Below are positions 7,887-14,904 of a stretch of DNA of 64,000 nt, one piece after another. Position 1 is the first letter of the stretch. Every line of letters begins with the position of its first letter. The stretch comes from a bacterium (GTDB lineage Bacteria; Krumholzibacteriota; Krumholzibacteriia; LZORAL124-64-63). Made by a program: the position numbers and the translations under genes. A model generated the notes under the pieces. That model was not told where the DNA came from. It searched no databases and saw only the letters and a list, made by a program, of their open reading frames with translations. The stretch covers positions 124,001 to 188,000 of the forward strand of contig JADJQR010000011.1 in assembly GCA_016712675.1 (NCBI GenBank). The letters run 5' to 3'.

Positions 7887-8390
7887 TCAGGGTGCGGTTG
7901 GCGCGCGGCGCGCGGGGCGGTCCTTCCCCCCGGCCGGGCCGGGAGGCGGCGCGCCCGAGGCGGCCTCGGCCGCCCCCGTCGCGCGCTCCGCGCCCTCGGG
8001 GGGCGCGGCGTCCGCTTCCGGCGCCGGTTCGGCGCGCGTGAACAACCGCTGGAGATACCGCATGACGGTGGCGTCGGCCTCCTCGGGCGCCCGCGATTCC
8101 AGGACGTGCATCACGCACGCCGAAATCACCAGCGCCGGGTCGGGCCGGTAGCCGCGCATCGCGCCGCGCAGCCGCCGGGCCATGATCTGAGCCGCGTCGT
8201 AGGCTTCTTCCATGACCATGATCCGCCGCAGCCCGTTTTCCTCGTCGCGCCGCACCACGTGGTGGAGCTTGCCTTTCCGGAGGGTGTACAGCTCGCCCTC
8301 CTCCAGCTCCACCATCCCGCGCAGCGTTTCGATCAGGGCCGTCACGTCGTCCGGGCTGTACCCCGGCTTGACGTCGATTTCGTCCGCCAT
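7887..8390 (-). CDS. Hypothetical protein with Pro/Ala-rich tail
   Basis: 167 aa, ATG at 8390 behind a very strong ribosome site (GGAAGGAGGAAAGACG). Residues 1-115 look folded, with acidic N-terminal helices (LIETLRGMVELEEGELYTLR), basic middle and a hydrophobic stretch DPALVISACVMHVLE. Residues 116-167 are Ala/Pro/Gly/Glu-rich and probably disordered. I recognise no family. Its 5' leader contains the seven-unit structured repeat array at 8430-9080, so a link between array and gene, for example RNA control of translation, is possible. Confidence 0.6.
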   Translation of the reverse strand: MADEIDVKPGYSPDDVTALIETLRGMVELEEGELYTLRKGKLHHVVRRDEENGLRRIMVMEEAYDAAQIMARRLRGAMRGYRPDPALVISACVMHVLESRAPEEADATVMRYLQRLFTRAEPAPEADAAPPEGAERATGAAEAASGAPPPGPAGGKDRPARRAPTAP

Positions 8391-8429
8391 CGTCTTTCCT
8401 CCTTCCGCTCGTCTTCGCGTTTCGCTCGT

Positions 8430-9080
8430 CGCCCACCTTGTTGAAGCAGTAGGGCCACTGCCGGTTGCCAGTTTCGGTTACGGGCCGGCATCCCACCCGG
8501 ATCAACACTCGCTCCAATCGCCCACCTTGTTGAAGCAGTAGGGCCACTGCCGCGCGCCGTTCGGGTTCGGGCCGGCGCTCTTCCCGGATACGCAACACCT
8601 TTTTGACTGCTCCACGCTCGTCGCCCACCTTGTTGAAGCAGTAGGGCCACTGCCGGTTGCCAGTTTCGGTTACGGGTCGGCATCCCACCCGGATCACTGC
8701 CGCATCGCCACTGATCGCCCACCTTGTTGAAGCAGTAGGGCCACTGCCGGTTGCCAGTTTCGGTTACGGGTCGGCATCCCACCCGGATCACTGCCGCATC
8801 GCCACTGATCGCCCACCTTGTTGAAGCAGTAGGGCCACTGCCGGTTGCCAGTTTCGGTTACGGGTCGGCATCCCACCCGGATCACTGCCGCATCGCCACT
8901 GATCGCCCACCTTGTTGAAGCAGTAGGGCCACTGCCGGTTGCCAGTTTCGGTTACGGGTCGGCATCCCACCCGGATCAACACTCGCTCCAATCGCCCACC
9001 TTATTTGCGAACGGTAGGGCCACCGTCCACACCGGCCATTGTTCGGGACTCCGGTGCTACCCCCGCCTGGAGCGTTCACG
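8430..9080 (-). repeat. Seven tandem 89-103 bp units with covarying hairpins (RNA-like array)
   Basis: Units start at 8430, 8519, 8622, 8716, 8810, 8904 and 8993; units 3-5 are 94 bp and identical. On the minus strand each unit has hairpin A, hairpin B and the tail AAGGTGGGCGA. Hairpin B is GCAGT-GGCCCT-ACTGC in units 1-6 but ACGGT-GGCCCT-ACCGT in unit 7. Hairpin A uses TGCC/GGCA in most units, GCGCCG/CGGCGC in unit 2 and CACCGG/CCGGTG in unit 7, always around a loop with CCCG(T)AAC. Loops are kept while stems change on both sides, the mark of selected structure. Unit lengths are not multiples of three, so coding is unlikely. It is not CRISPR, since the 'spacers' repeat. Confidence 0.75.
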
Positions 9081-9415
9081 GCGCTCCCGTGCCGCCGGCT
9101 CGTGCCGGACCCGTTAGGGACCGGGCCTTCCCCCCTGCAAATAACGTCACAGGGACCGTTTGAAAACCGGATCGCCCGGACCGGCGCGATGGATCGAGCA
9201 AAGCACGCGGGCGGCGGAATGTCAAGCGGGATATCGGTGGCTTTACCGGTGATTTACCGTATCCCACCCGAATACTTTTCGTTTCTATTCAACCATCAAT
9301 CGGAAAGTATTCCGCCTCTCTCTGCACCGTGCCCCTTCGCGCCCGCCCCGCCCGCCGGCTCGGCGACGCGCGCCCGAAGGCCCGGTCGAACCTTCTATCA
9401 ATTACAATCAACGGG
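9081..9415. other. Gene-free stretch with inverted repeats
   Basis: No gene is supported here. It holds several short GC hairpins (9085-9150), TTATTTGC at 9001-9008 matching an inverted GCAAATAA near 9137, and the inverted pair CGAATACTTTTCG (9269-9281) / CGGAAAGTATTCCG (9301-9314). Together with the array that follows it could belong to a transfer origin. Confidence 0.35.
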
Positions 9416-9658
9416 TTATCTCGGTCGCGAGGGTTCGGGAACCGAGCGCGGCGCGGGCGTCGCGTCTTCGCGGTCTCGGGCCGGCGGGCGCGCGAACCGG
9501 GAAACGCGCGCTCTCGGGGTTTGCGTCTGCCCGAAGACGCCGAAGCTTTCCGCCAGCGCTGGGCGCACCTGCGCGCGATCCCATCCCGCTTCTCGCTTGC
9601 GCCGGATCGCCGGTGACAGCGCTCGAACCCGACGGGTGTCGGCCCGGCGGCAACGCAC
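9416..9658 (-). pseudogene. Degenerate third TraK-like HTH copy
   Basis: The minus-strand frame contains PAIRRKREAGWDRAQVRPAL, then an ESFGVFGQTQT region, which aligns with PAIRRKRDEGWSYEAIRQEL and the GFKGTRQTL region of the 158-aa protein at 9995-10471. The downstream 'YNYV' helix is not kept and the start is unclear (an ATG at 9658 is possible, 80 aa). It is either a decayed copy or a diverged small gene; I lean to decayed. Confidence 0.4.
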
Positions 9659-9753
9659 GGCGGGTACCGGCCATTTTTTCTAGCGACCCGAATGGATGAG
9701 CGAACCGTTGAGTGGGCGGGCAAATTCTTATTAAGCACCTGAATCAATGCGTT

Positions 9754-9955
9754 GGGTAACCGATGAGTAGACCGACGAGTAAGGGGCGGGTAAATCCGCG
9801 AGTAAATCCGTGAGTAAGGAGTGGGTAAACCGCCGAGTAATTGGCGGGTAAATCCGCGAGTAAACCGGCGAGTAAGTGACGGGTAAATCCACGAGTAATG
9901 GGCGGGTAAACCCGCGAGTAAACCGGCGAGTAAGTGAGGGGTAAATCCACGAGTA
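9754..9955. repeat. 18-unit phased GGGTA/GAGTA array (iteron-like)
   Basis: Eighteen pentamers in one direction: GGGTA at 9754, 9788, 9823, 9846, 9881, 9904, 9939 and GAGTA at 9765, 9777, 9800, 9812, 9835, 9858, 9870, 9893, 9916, 9928, 9951. Spacings are 11 or 12 bp and follow a rule: GAGTA to GGGTA is always 11, all other steps 12. The larger period is 58 bp. The mean of about 11.6 bp puts one site per helical turn. The array lies just downstream of the TraK-like genes, so it is a likely binding site for them (oriT-flanking site), or an iteron or centromere. Confidence 0.75.
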
Positions 9956-9994
9956 AACCTGCGATCAGACGACGCGCGTTCGGAACAGGCCCGC

Positions 9995-10471
9995 TCAAAC
10001 GGGGCGGTTCAATTTCTCCACCAGCGTGGCGCGCGGGCGCGGGCCACCGGCCGCCGGCAGATCGGGCGACGATCCGCACAAGGTTTCGCGAACCGTTCGG
10101 CGCTTGGGCGCGGCGTCGGCGGGCGAAGGAGGCCGCTTTTTCGTGAAGCACCAAACGTAGTTGTAAAGGGTTTGACGGGTCCCCTTGAAACCCAGCCTTT
10201 TCGCCAGCTCTTGGCGGATCGCTTCGTACGACCAGCCCTCGTCCCGCTTGCGCCGGATCGCCGGCAGCATTTCTCGAACGATCTCGCGGTCGCTGGCCGT
10301 TTCTTTTCGGGGAGGGCGGGCGGTTTCGAAGGCGCGTTTGCTTTCGGGGCTGAGGCCGCGAGGGGTCCCGTTCGCGGTGGGGGCGCGACCGGGGCGGGGT
10401 GGCGCGCTTCCCACGGCGGTTTCGAGCCCCCGCTGGTCTTCCGGGCCGAGGTCCCGAGGCTTCACGCTCAT
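9995..10471 (-). CDS. TraK-like DNA-binding protein (paralog 2)
   Basis: 158 aa, ATG at 10471 overlapping the previous gene's stop (ATGA). The core lies at about residues 70-105: PAIRRKRDEGWSYEAIRQEL, then GFKGTRQTLYNYV, a helix-turn-helix plan with the same pattern as the oriT-binding TraK protein of IncP plasmids (helix, GYxxxxI, then S/TxxTF/LxxY). N- and C-terminal arms are basic and Pro-rich, probably disordered DNA-contacting tails. It is the second of two tandem paralogs, and the pentamer array begins 40 bp past its stop. Binding to that array is inferred; family identity is moderate. Confidence 0.6.
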   Translation of the reverse strand: MSVKPRDLGPEDQRGLETAVGSAPPRPGRAPTANGTPRGLSPESKRAFETARPPRKETASDREIVREMLPAIRRKRDEGWSYEAIRQELAKRLGFKGTRQTLYNYVWCFTKKRPPSPADAAPKRRTVRETLCGSSPDLPAAGGPRPRATLVEKLNRPV

Positions 10472-10776
10472 GGTCCGGGCGCTCGATCGCGGGCTTTTCT
10501 AACGCCCGCGCGCGCGGTGGCGCGCCGCTCGGCGCTCAAGCGGTTGACGTAGCTGTAGAGCGTCCCGATCGTGCCTTTGAACCCCACGGTCTCGACCAGG
10601 GCCGACCGGATTTCCGCGTAGGACCAGCCCTCGGCACGCTTGGCGAGGATGTCGTCCAGAACCGCCCGCACCCGGTCCCAGTCGCTCACCCGGGAGGCGG
10701 GGGGGCGCGGCGCGGCCGCGAACGCCGCGCGGGCTTGGGAGAAGACCTCGGGGGGCACCGGAGGGGGCATGGCCAT
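10468..10776 (-). CDS. TraK-like DNA-binding protein (paralog 1)
   Basis: 102 aa. Shares with the next gene the core DDILAKRAEGWSYAEIRSAL followed by GFKGTIGTLYSYV, at about residues 40-78. It is shorter at both ends. It lies 40 bp after the TraL/ParA-like gene and overlaps paralog 2 by 4 bp, so the three form one transcription unit. In IncP plasmids traK and traL are also adjacent; that parallel supports a role in oriT DNA handling. Two diverged paralogs in a row could form heteromers or bind the two pentamer variants. Confidence 0.6.
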   Translation of the reverse strand: MAMPPPVPPEVFSQARAAFAAAPRPPASRVSDWDRVRAVLDDILAKRAEGWSYAEIRSALVETVGFKGTIGTLYSYVNRLSAERRATARAGVRKARDRAPGP

Positions 10777-10816
10777 AAAAAAGTCTCCGTGAAGGGAAAG
10801 GGCGCCGCCGCCGCGC

Positions 10817-11674
10817 CTACACCGGCGCGCGCGCCGTCTGGGGGCGAGCGGCCGGCGCCTTGCGGGCCTCGGGCGGTACCTCGAAGCCCAGCAGGTGGCG
10901 GGCGGGGTCGAGCATCTCGTCGAACTCCTTGAACCAGCGCTTGAGGCGCGCGTGGTCGGCCTCGGGCAAGCGGCGCTGGGGCCGGCGGCTTTCGAGAGCC
11001 TCCACGAACCCCAGGTCCCACAGGTCCAGCCAGGCGTAGGTCCTGGGGTCCAGGCGCGGCATGTGGAGGACGTGGCCGCCGCGCGCCAGCAGCGCCCGCT
11101 TCCCCTCGCTCTCCGGGAGCTTGACGCGCCCGTCCCGGCAGCCGTCGAAATTGATGAAGGCGTCCGGGTCGCCGAAGGCGAGGTTCTTGACGGCGACGTA
11201 CGAGACCGCGTCGCCGAAGCACTCGATGCTGTGGGCGACGGTGCGCACCGAGGCTTTGACCGGGGTCATCACCACCGCCACCGTGACGGCGTAGCCGCGC
11301 GTGCGGTACTCGTCGAACAGCCCGCGCGGGGCCTCCCCCTCGTCCAGGACTTTGCCGAGCTCCCCCACCACCCCGCCGGGCAGGTCGAACAGCACCACCG
11401 GCGGCGCGTCGGCCAGGGCGTTCAACAGCGCGTCCCGGTCGTCGTCGTCGCGGACGTCGAAGGCCCCGCACCCGACGCGCGGGTCCTGGCGGGGCAGCAG
11501 CGCGCCCTTGCGGTCGCGCTGGCCCTCGTGCTGGAGGAGCTGGCCCACCTCGCCGTCGGTGTCGTAGGCGGCGACCTCGACGCCCTCGTAGCGCAAGGTC
11601 GCCAGGAGCCCGCGCGCGAAGGTGGTTTTCCCGGCCCCGCCTTTCTGGCTCAACACGAAGATGGCGCGTTTCAC
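10817..11674 (-). CDS. TraL/ParA-like P-loop ATPase
   Basis: 285 aa from a GTG at 11674, overlapping the stop of the upstream gene (GTGA). The deviant Walker A is KGGAGKTTF (11-19). The switch region LFDLPGG, in place of DTPPG-type motifs, and the sequence AAYDTDGEVGQLLQ fit the TraL/ParA branch rather than chromosome ParA. The C-terminal third (LKRWFKEFDEMLDPARHLLG) is helical. In conjugative elements such proteins accompany TraK near oriT; their exact job is unclear. A partition role is the alternative. Confidence 0.65.
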   Translation of the reverse strand: MKRAIFVLSQKGGAGKTTFARGLLATLRYEGVEVAAYDTDGEVGQLLQHEGQRDRKGALLPRQDPRVGCGAFDVRDDDDRDALLNALADAPPVVLFDLPGGVVGELGKVLDEGEAPRGLFDEYRTRGYAVTVAVVMTPVKASVRTVAHSIECFGDAVSYVAVKNLAFGDPDAFINFDGCRDGRVKLPESEGKRALLARGGHVLHMPRLDPRTYAWLDLWDLGFVEALESRRPQRRLPEADHARLKRWFKEFDEMLDPARHLLGFEVPPEARKAPAARPQTARAPV

Positions 11675-12714
11675 GCGGCGTCTCCGCCGCAGAGCTCGCG
11701 CACGCGCCGGCGGGGCTTGGCCGTCTCCGCCGGGGCCTCTCCGTCGGGCGGCGGCGCGGTCGCGTCCCCCTCCCCGGCGGGCGCGCCGCCGCCGGCGGTT
11801 TCGCCCGTGTCGCCGGGCGGCTCGGGTCCGGTCGCCTCGGCGCCGGCGACGGCCTCTCCGGGCTCGGTCGCCTCGGCGCCGGCGACGGTCTCTCCGGGCT
11901 CGGTCGCCTCGGCGCCGGCGACGGTCTCTCCGTCCGCCACCGCGTCCGGGCCGCCGGGCGCCCCGTCGCCCGGCCCCGGTTCGTCGGCCAGCCAGGCCCC
12001 GGCGAGCGCGTCGGTCGCCTGGAGGCTTCGCCGCTCCTCGTCGGTCATCTCCTCGCGGCCCTCGTCTTTCACGGCCGGGGCCGGCGCGTCCGGACCGCGC
12101 CCGGTGCGCTTGACCAGCATGTCGCGGTAGCCGGGCGCCTCGGAGTCGTCGCGCACCCGCCGCGCCAGCCCGCGCGCCAGCCGCTCGATCACCCCGCAGG
12201 CGCGCGCGCACTGCCGGAACAGCCCGTTTTCGCGCGCCAGCCGCGCGGGGGTGGTCAGCGCGCCGCCGTACCAGGCCAGGTCGAGCGCGCGGGCGATGTC
12301 TTCCACCGCCGCGACCAGCCCGGCGTAGCGGCGCATCGCCGGCGTGCGCATGGTCAGCTCGACGCGCGCGGGGCCGGTGTAGCCGACCTCGACGGGCGCG
12401 CCCGCCGGGGGCGACCGGCGCGCCGCGTTGGCGAGCTGGCGGGATTCGCCGGTCACGAACGCCTCCAGCCGGTCGAGCTCGCCGACGATCGCCTCGGTCA
12501 CCTGGTCGATCTCGGCGGCGTAATCGCGGCTGGCGCGGCCTTGCAGGTGGGCGACGACTTCCGCCAGAAACACGGCGGCCTCCATGCGCGGGAACGTGCG
12601 GTTGTAGACCTTGAGGCCGAGGTGGGTGGCCAGCTCGACCGGGCGGCGCACCACGGGGCGGCTGCGGTCGAGCACGGGGGGGTTCAAAGGGACAGTGAGC
12701 GGAACATTGGACAT
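11671..12714 (-). CDS. ICE protein of the PFL_4669 family (TIGR03761-like, AcaB/DUF1845-like)
   Basis: 347 aa, ATG at 12714 with AGGAAA ribosome site. The first ~220 residues match the family pattern: VYNRTFPRMEAAVFLAEVV near 40, YTGPARVELTMRTPAMRRYA, LDLAWYGG and RECGVIERLA-like helices. Members are conserved in type-G ICEs and some act as transcription activators of transfer genes (AcaB). The C-terminal ~120 residues are acidic and repetitive, with a 12-residue unit GETVAGAEATEP present about three times (36-bp DNA repeats at 11830-11937). The tail is probably disordered. It overlaps the ATPase gene by 4 bp. Confidence 0.65.
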   Translation of the reverse strand: MSNVPLTVPLNPPVLDRSRPVVRRPVELATHLGLKVYNRTFPRMEAAVFLAEVVAHLQGRASRDYAAEIDQVTEAIVGELDRLEAFVTGESRQLANAARRSPPAGAPVEVGYTGPARVELTMRTPAMRRYAGLVAAVEDIARALDLAWYGGALTTPARLARENGLFRQCARACGVIERLARGLARRVRDDSEAPGYRDMLVKRTGRGPDAPAPAVKDEGREEMTDEERRSLQATDALAGAWLADEPGPGDGAPGGPDAVADGETVAGAEATEPGETVAGAEATEPGEAVAGAEATGPEPPGDTGETAGGGAPAGEGDATAPPPDGEAPAETAKPRRRVRELCGGDAA

Positions 12715-13071
12715 GGGCGTTTCCTGGGTGGGTGAAACGTTAAGGCGCGGCGCGGGCCGCGCCGGACACGGGGTCGCCCCCGGCGGCGGCCCGCGCCAGC
12801 TCGGCGGCCAGCCCGGCTTGCAGGGGCCGCCGGGCGCGCAGGAAGGCGGCGAACGCCCGCGCTTGCGCCGGCTGGCGCGGGGCCAGGGCCAGCAAGCGGC
12901 GGCGGACGCCGGGCAGCGGCAGCCGGACGGCGGCGTCCGCGCGGTAGGGGTTGGCGGCGAAGGTGGCGGGCCTGAAGCGGTGATAGCCGGCGTAGGCCAG
13001 CGCGAGCGGCGGGTTTCCAACTGTTGCTTGATTAATAGCCATATATAGCCATTTGCGGTATAATAGTCCGC

Positions 13072-13641
13072 ATGAAATTGAGTGTATGGGCTAGAGCGCA
13101 AGGCATTTCGTACAAGACCGCTTGGCGGATGTGGAAAGCGGGAACGCTACCGGTTCCGGCCGAACAATTGGCGACCGGCACGGTGATTGTCCATGCGGAA
13201 TCCTGGGTTTCTGGTGAAGGGGTTGCGTTGTATGCCCGCGTATCCAGCGCGGACCAGCGCGCCGACCTGGATCGGCAGGTCGCACGACTCTCAGCGTTTG
13301 CCGCCAGCGAGGGCTTGCGCGTGGTGGAGGTGGTGAAAGAGATCGGTTCGGGATTGAACGGCCACCGGCGCGGTTTGATGCGCTTGCTGCGCACGCCGAC
13401 CGTGGCGACCGTGGTGGTCGAACATCGGGATCGGCTGATGCGGTTCGGTTTCGAATACGTCGAATCGGCGCTGGCGGCGCAAGGCCGGACTCTCGCGGTG
13501 GTCGATACCGCCGAAGTCACGGAGGATCTGGTGCGCGATATGACCGAGGTCTTAACCTCGATGTGCGCCCGGTTGTATGGGCGGCGGGCGGCAGAGCATC
13601 GCGCGAAACGGGCACTGGAGGCGATGGGATGCGAACCGTGA
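13072..13641 (+). CDS. tnpA: IS607 TnpA serine recombinase
   Basis: 189 aa. The N-terminal MerR-like helix-turn-helix (LSVWARAQGISYKTAWRMWK, 3-22) precedes a resolvase catalytic domain with YARVSSADQRADLDRQ at 54-69, whose first Ser in RVSS is the nucleophile, and EHRDRLMRFGFEYVES at ~126-140. This N-terminal-DNA-binding order is specific to IS607 recombinases. It moves the element through short GG/GC-core recombination. Its end overlaps the tnpB start by 13 bp. Confidence 0.92.
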   Translation: MKLSVWARAQGISYKTAWRMWKAGTLPVPAEQLATGTVIVHAESWVSGEGVALYARVSSADQRADLDRQVARLSAFAASEGLRVVEVVKEIGSGLNGHRRGLMRLLRTPTVATVVVEHRDRLMRFGFEYVESALAAQGRTLAVVDTAEVTEDLVRDMTEVLTSMCARLYGRRAAEHRAKRALEAMGCEP

Positions 13642-14855
13642 TCAAGACCCATCGCATCGAACTCAAGCCGAACAAAACCCAGCAAGCCCTCTTTCGGCAG
13701 TGCGTCGGCGCGTCCCGGTTCGCCTACAACTGGGCGCTGGCCGAGTGGCAACGCCAGTATCGGGCCGGCGAGAAACCGAACGAAGCGGCTTTGCGTCGGC
13801 AGTTCAACGCCATCAAGCCGGTGGAGCTTCCATGGATTCTGGATTTGCCGAAGTCGGTTCCCCAGCAAGCCATCAAGAACGTGGGGACCGCCTTCAAGAA
13901 CTTTTTTCGGCGCGTGAAGGCCGGCGAGAAGCCGGGCTATCCGCGGTTCAAAAAACGCGGGAAACGCGATAGCGCCCGGCTGGACAACGGACCCGGAACC
14001 TTTCAACTCGACGGCAAGCGCATCAAGCTCGCCAAGATCGGCTGGGTGAGGATGCGGGAATCGCTTCGGTTCGACGGCGAACCGAGAAGCGTGACCCTCA
14101 GCGCGGAAGCGGGCCGCTGGTTCGTTTCGGTTCCGGTCCGGGTGCCGCTGTCCGACTTGCCGGCCATCGATGCGCGCCAAAGCGTGGGTATCGATCTCGG
14201 CGTGAGTACCGCCGTCACCCTCAGCACCGGCGAAAAGACCGACGGACCAAAACCGCTCAAGCGGTATTTGCGCGCCCTCAAGCGTCGCCAGCGTCAGCAT
14301 TCCCGCAAGGCGAAAGGGTCCAACAATCGCCGCAAGGCAGCCGCGCGGATCGCGAAGCTGCACGCGCGCATCGCCCATATCCGCAAGGATTGGACTCATA
14401 AGACCACCACGGCATTGGCCGGACGATTCGCTTTGTTCGGCGTGGAAAACCTGAACGTGCGCGGCATGATGGCGAACGACAGGCTGGCGCGCGCCATCGC
14501 CGATGTCGGGTTTTTCGAGTTTCGGCGACAACTGGAATACAAAACCGCCCTGCGCGGCGGCGCGGTTGTCGTCGTGGACCGCTGGTTCCCCAGTAGCAAG
14601 ACGTGCAACCGCTGCGGGTGCTATCGCGAATCGTTGCCGCTGTCTGTCCGAGAATGGACCTGTACCGAATGCGGCACGGCCCACGATCGCGACGTGAACG
14701 CGGCCTTGAATCTCCAGCGCGCCGCGCTGGCGTCCGGGAGTTGCCCGGATAGTAAAGCCTGTGGAGAGGCCGGCTCTGGCCGAAGTCGCAAGACTCCGGT
14801 GAAACCGGCATCGGTGAAGCAGGAAATTAACCATGTCTCAATTGGCTATGGTTGA
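13629..14855 (+). CDS. tnpB: TnpB RNA-guided nuclease (IS607 element)
   Basis: 408 aa, ATG at 13629 with GGAGG ribosome site. RuvC residues are complete: D189 (VGIDLGVS), E273 (FGVENLNVRGM) and D355 (HDRDVNAALN). The zinc finger is C326-x2-C329...C345-x2-C348. The N-terminal recognition part begins KTHRIELKPNKTQQALF. TnpB cuts DNA guided by an RNA made from the element's 3' end, here about 14700-14858, with the guide reading into the flanking operon gene. Known role: keeps copies of the transposon by cutting the empty site. It looks active. Confidence 0.92.
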   Translation: MRTVIKTHRIELKPNKTQQALFRQCVGASRFAYNWALAEWQRQYRAGEKPNEAALRRQFNAIKPVELPWILDLPKSVPQQAIKNVGTAFKNFFRRVKAGEKPGYPRFKKRGKRDSARLDNGPGTFQLDGKRIKLAKIGWVRMRESLRFDGEPRSVTLSAEAGRWFVSVPVRVPLSDLPAIDARQSVGIDLGVSTAVTLSTGEKTDGPKPLKRYLRALKRRQRQHSRKAKGSNNRRKAAARIAKLHARIAHIRKDWTHKTTTALAGRFALFGVENLNVRGMMANDRLARAIADVGFFEFRRQLEYKTALRGGAVVVVDRWFPSSKTCNRCGCYRESLPLSVREWTCTECGTAHDRDVNAALNLQRAALASGSCPDSKACGEAGSGRSRKTPVKPASVKQEINHVSIGYG

Positions 14856-14904
14856 TGCAACGGCGAGCATCAGCCGCGCCAGCGGCCCCCGGCCCCCGTC
14901 CGGC

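Larger units (their letters stand above)
13028..14858 (+). mobile_element. IS607-family element with tnpA and tnpB
   Basis: Complete element between two GC dinucleotides (13026-13027 and 14857-14858), as expected for IS607 serine-recombinase insertion without a longer target duplication. Ends carry imperfect inverted similarity (GTTGC-T-T-A...ATAGCCAT at the left against GTTGCAT...ATAGCCAA reversed at the right). The promoter TATAAT at 13059-13064 precedes tnpA. The host gene is rebuilt exactly on removal, so insertion was clean and probably recent. Confidence 0.85.

Noticed and set aside
7561-8697. Protein-coding reading of the tandem array on the minus strand
   Set aside because: Unit lengths of 89, 94 and 103 bp shift the frame from unit to unit; apparent peptides are repeated in different frames.
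8430-9010. CRISPR array
   Set aside because: A 33-bp constant part repeats, but the intervening sequences are themselves identical in units 3-5 and homologous in the rest. No cas genes are present. It is a tandem repeat of one structured unit.
9744-10154. Minus-strand protein with repeats across the pentamer array
   Set aside because: The DNA period (11/12, 58 bp) is not a multiple of three, so the repeat is selected as DNA, and the frame overlaps the TraK-like gene.
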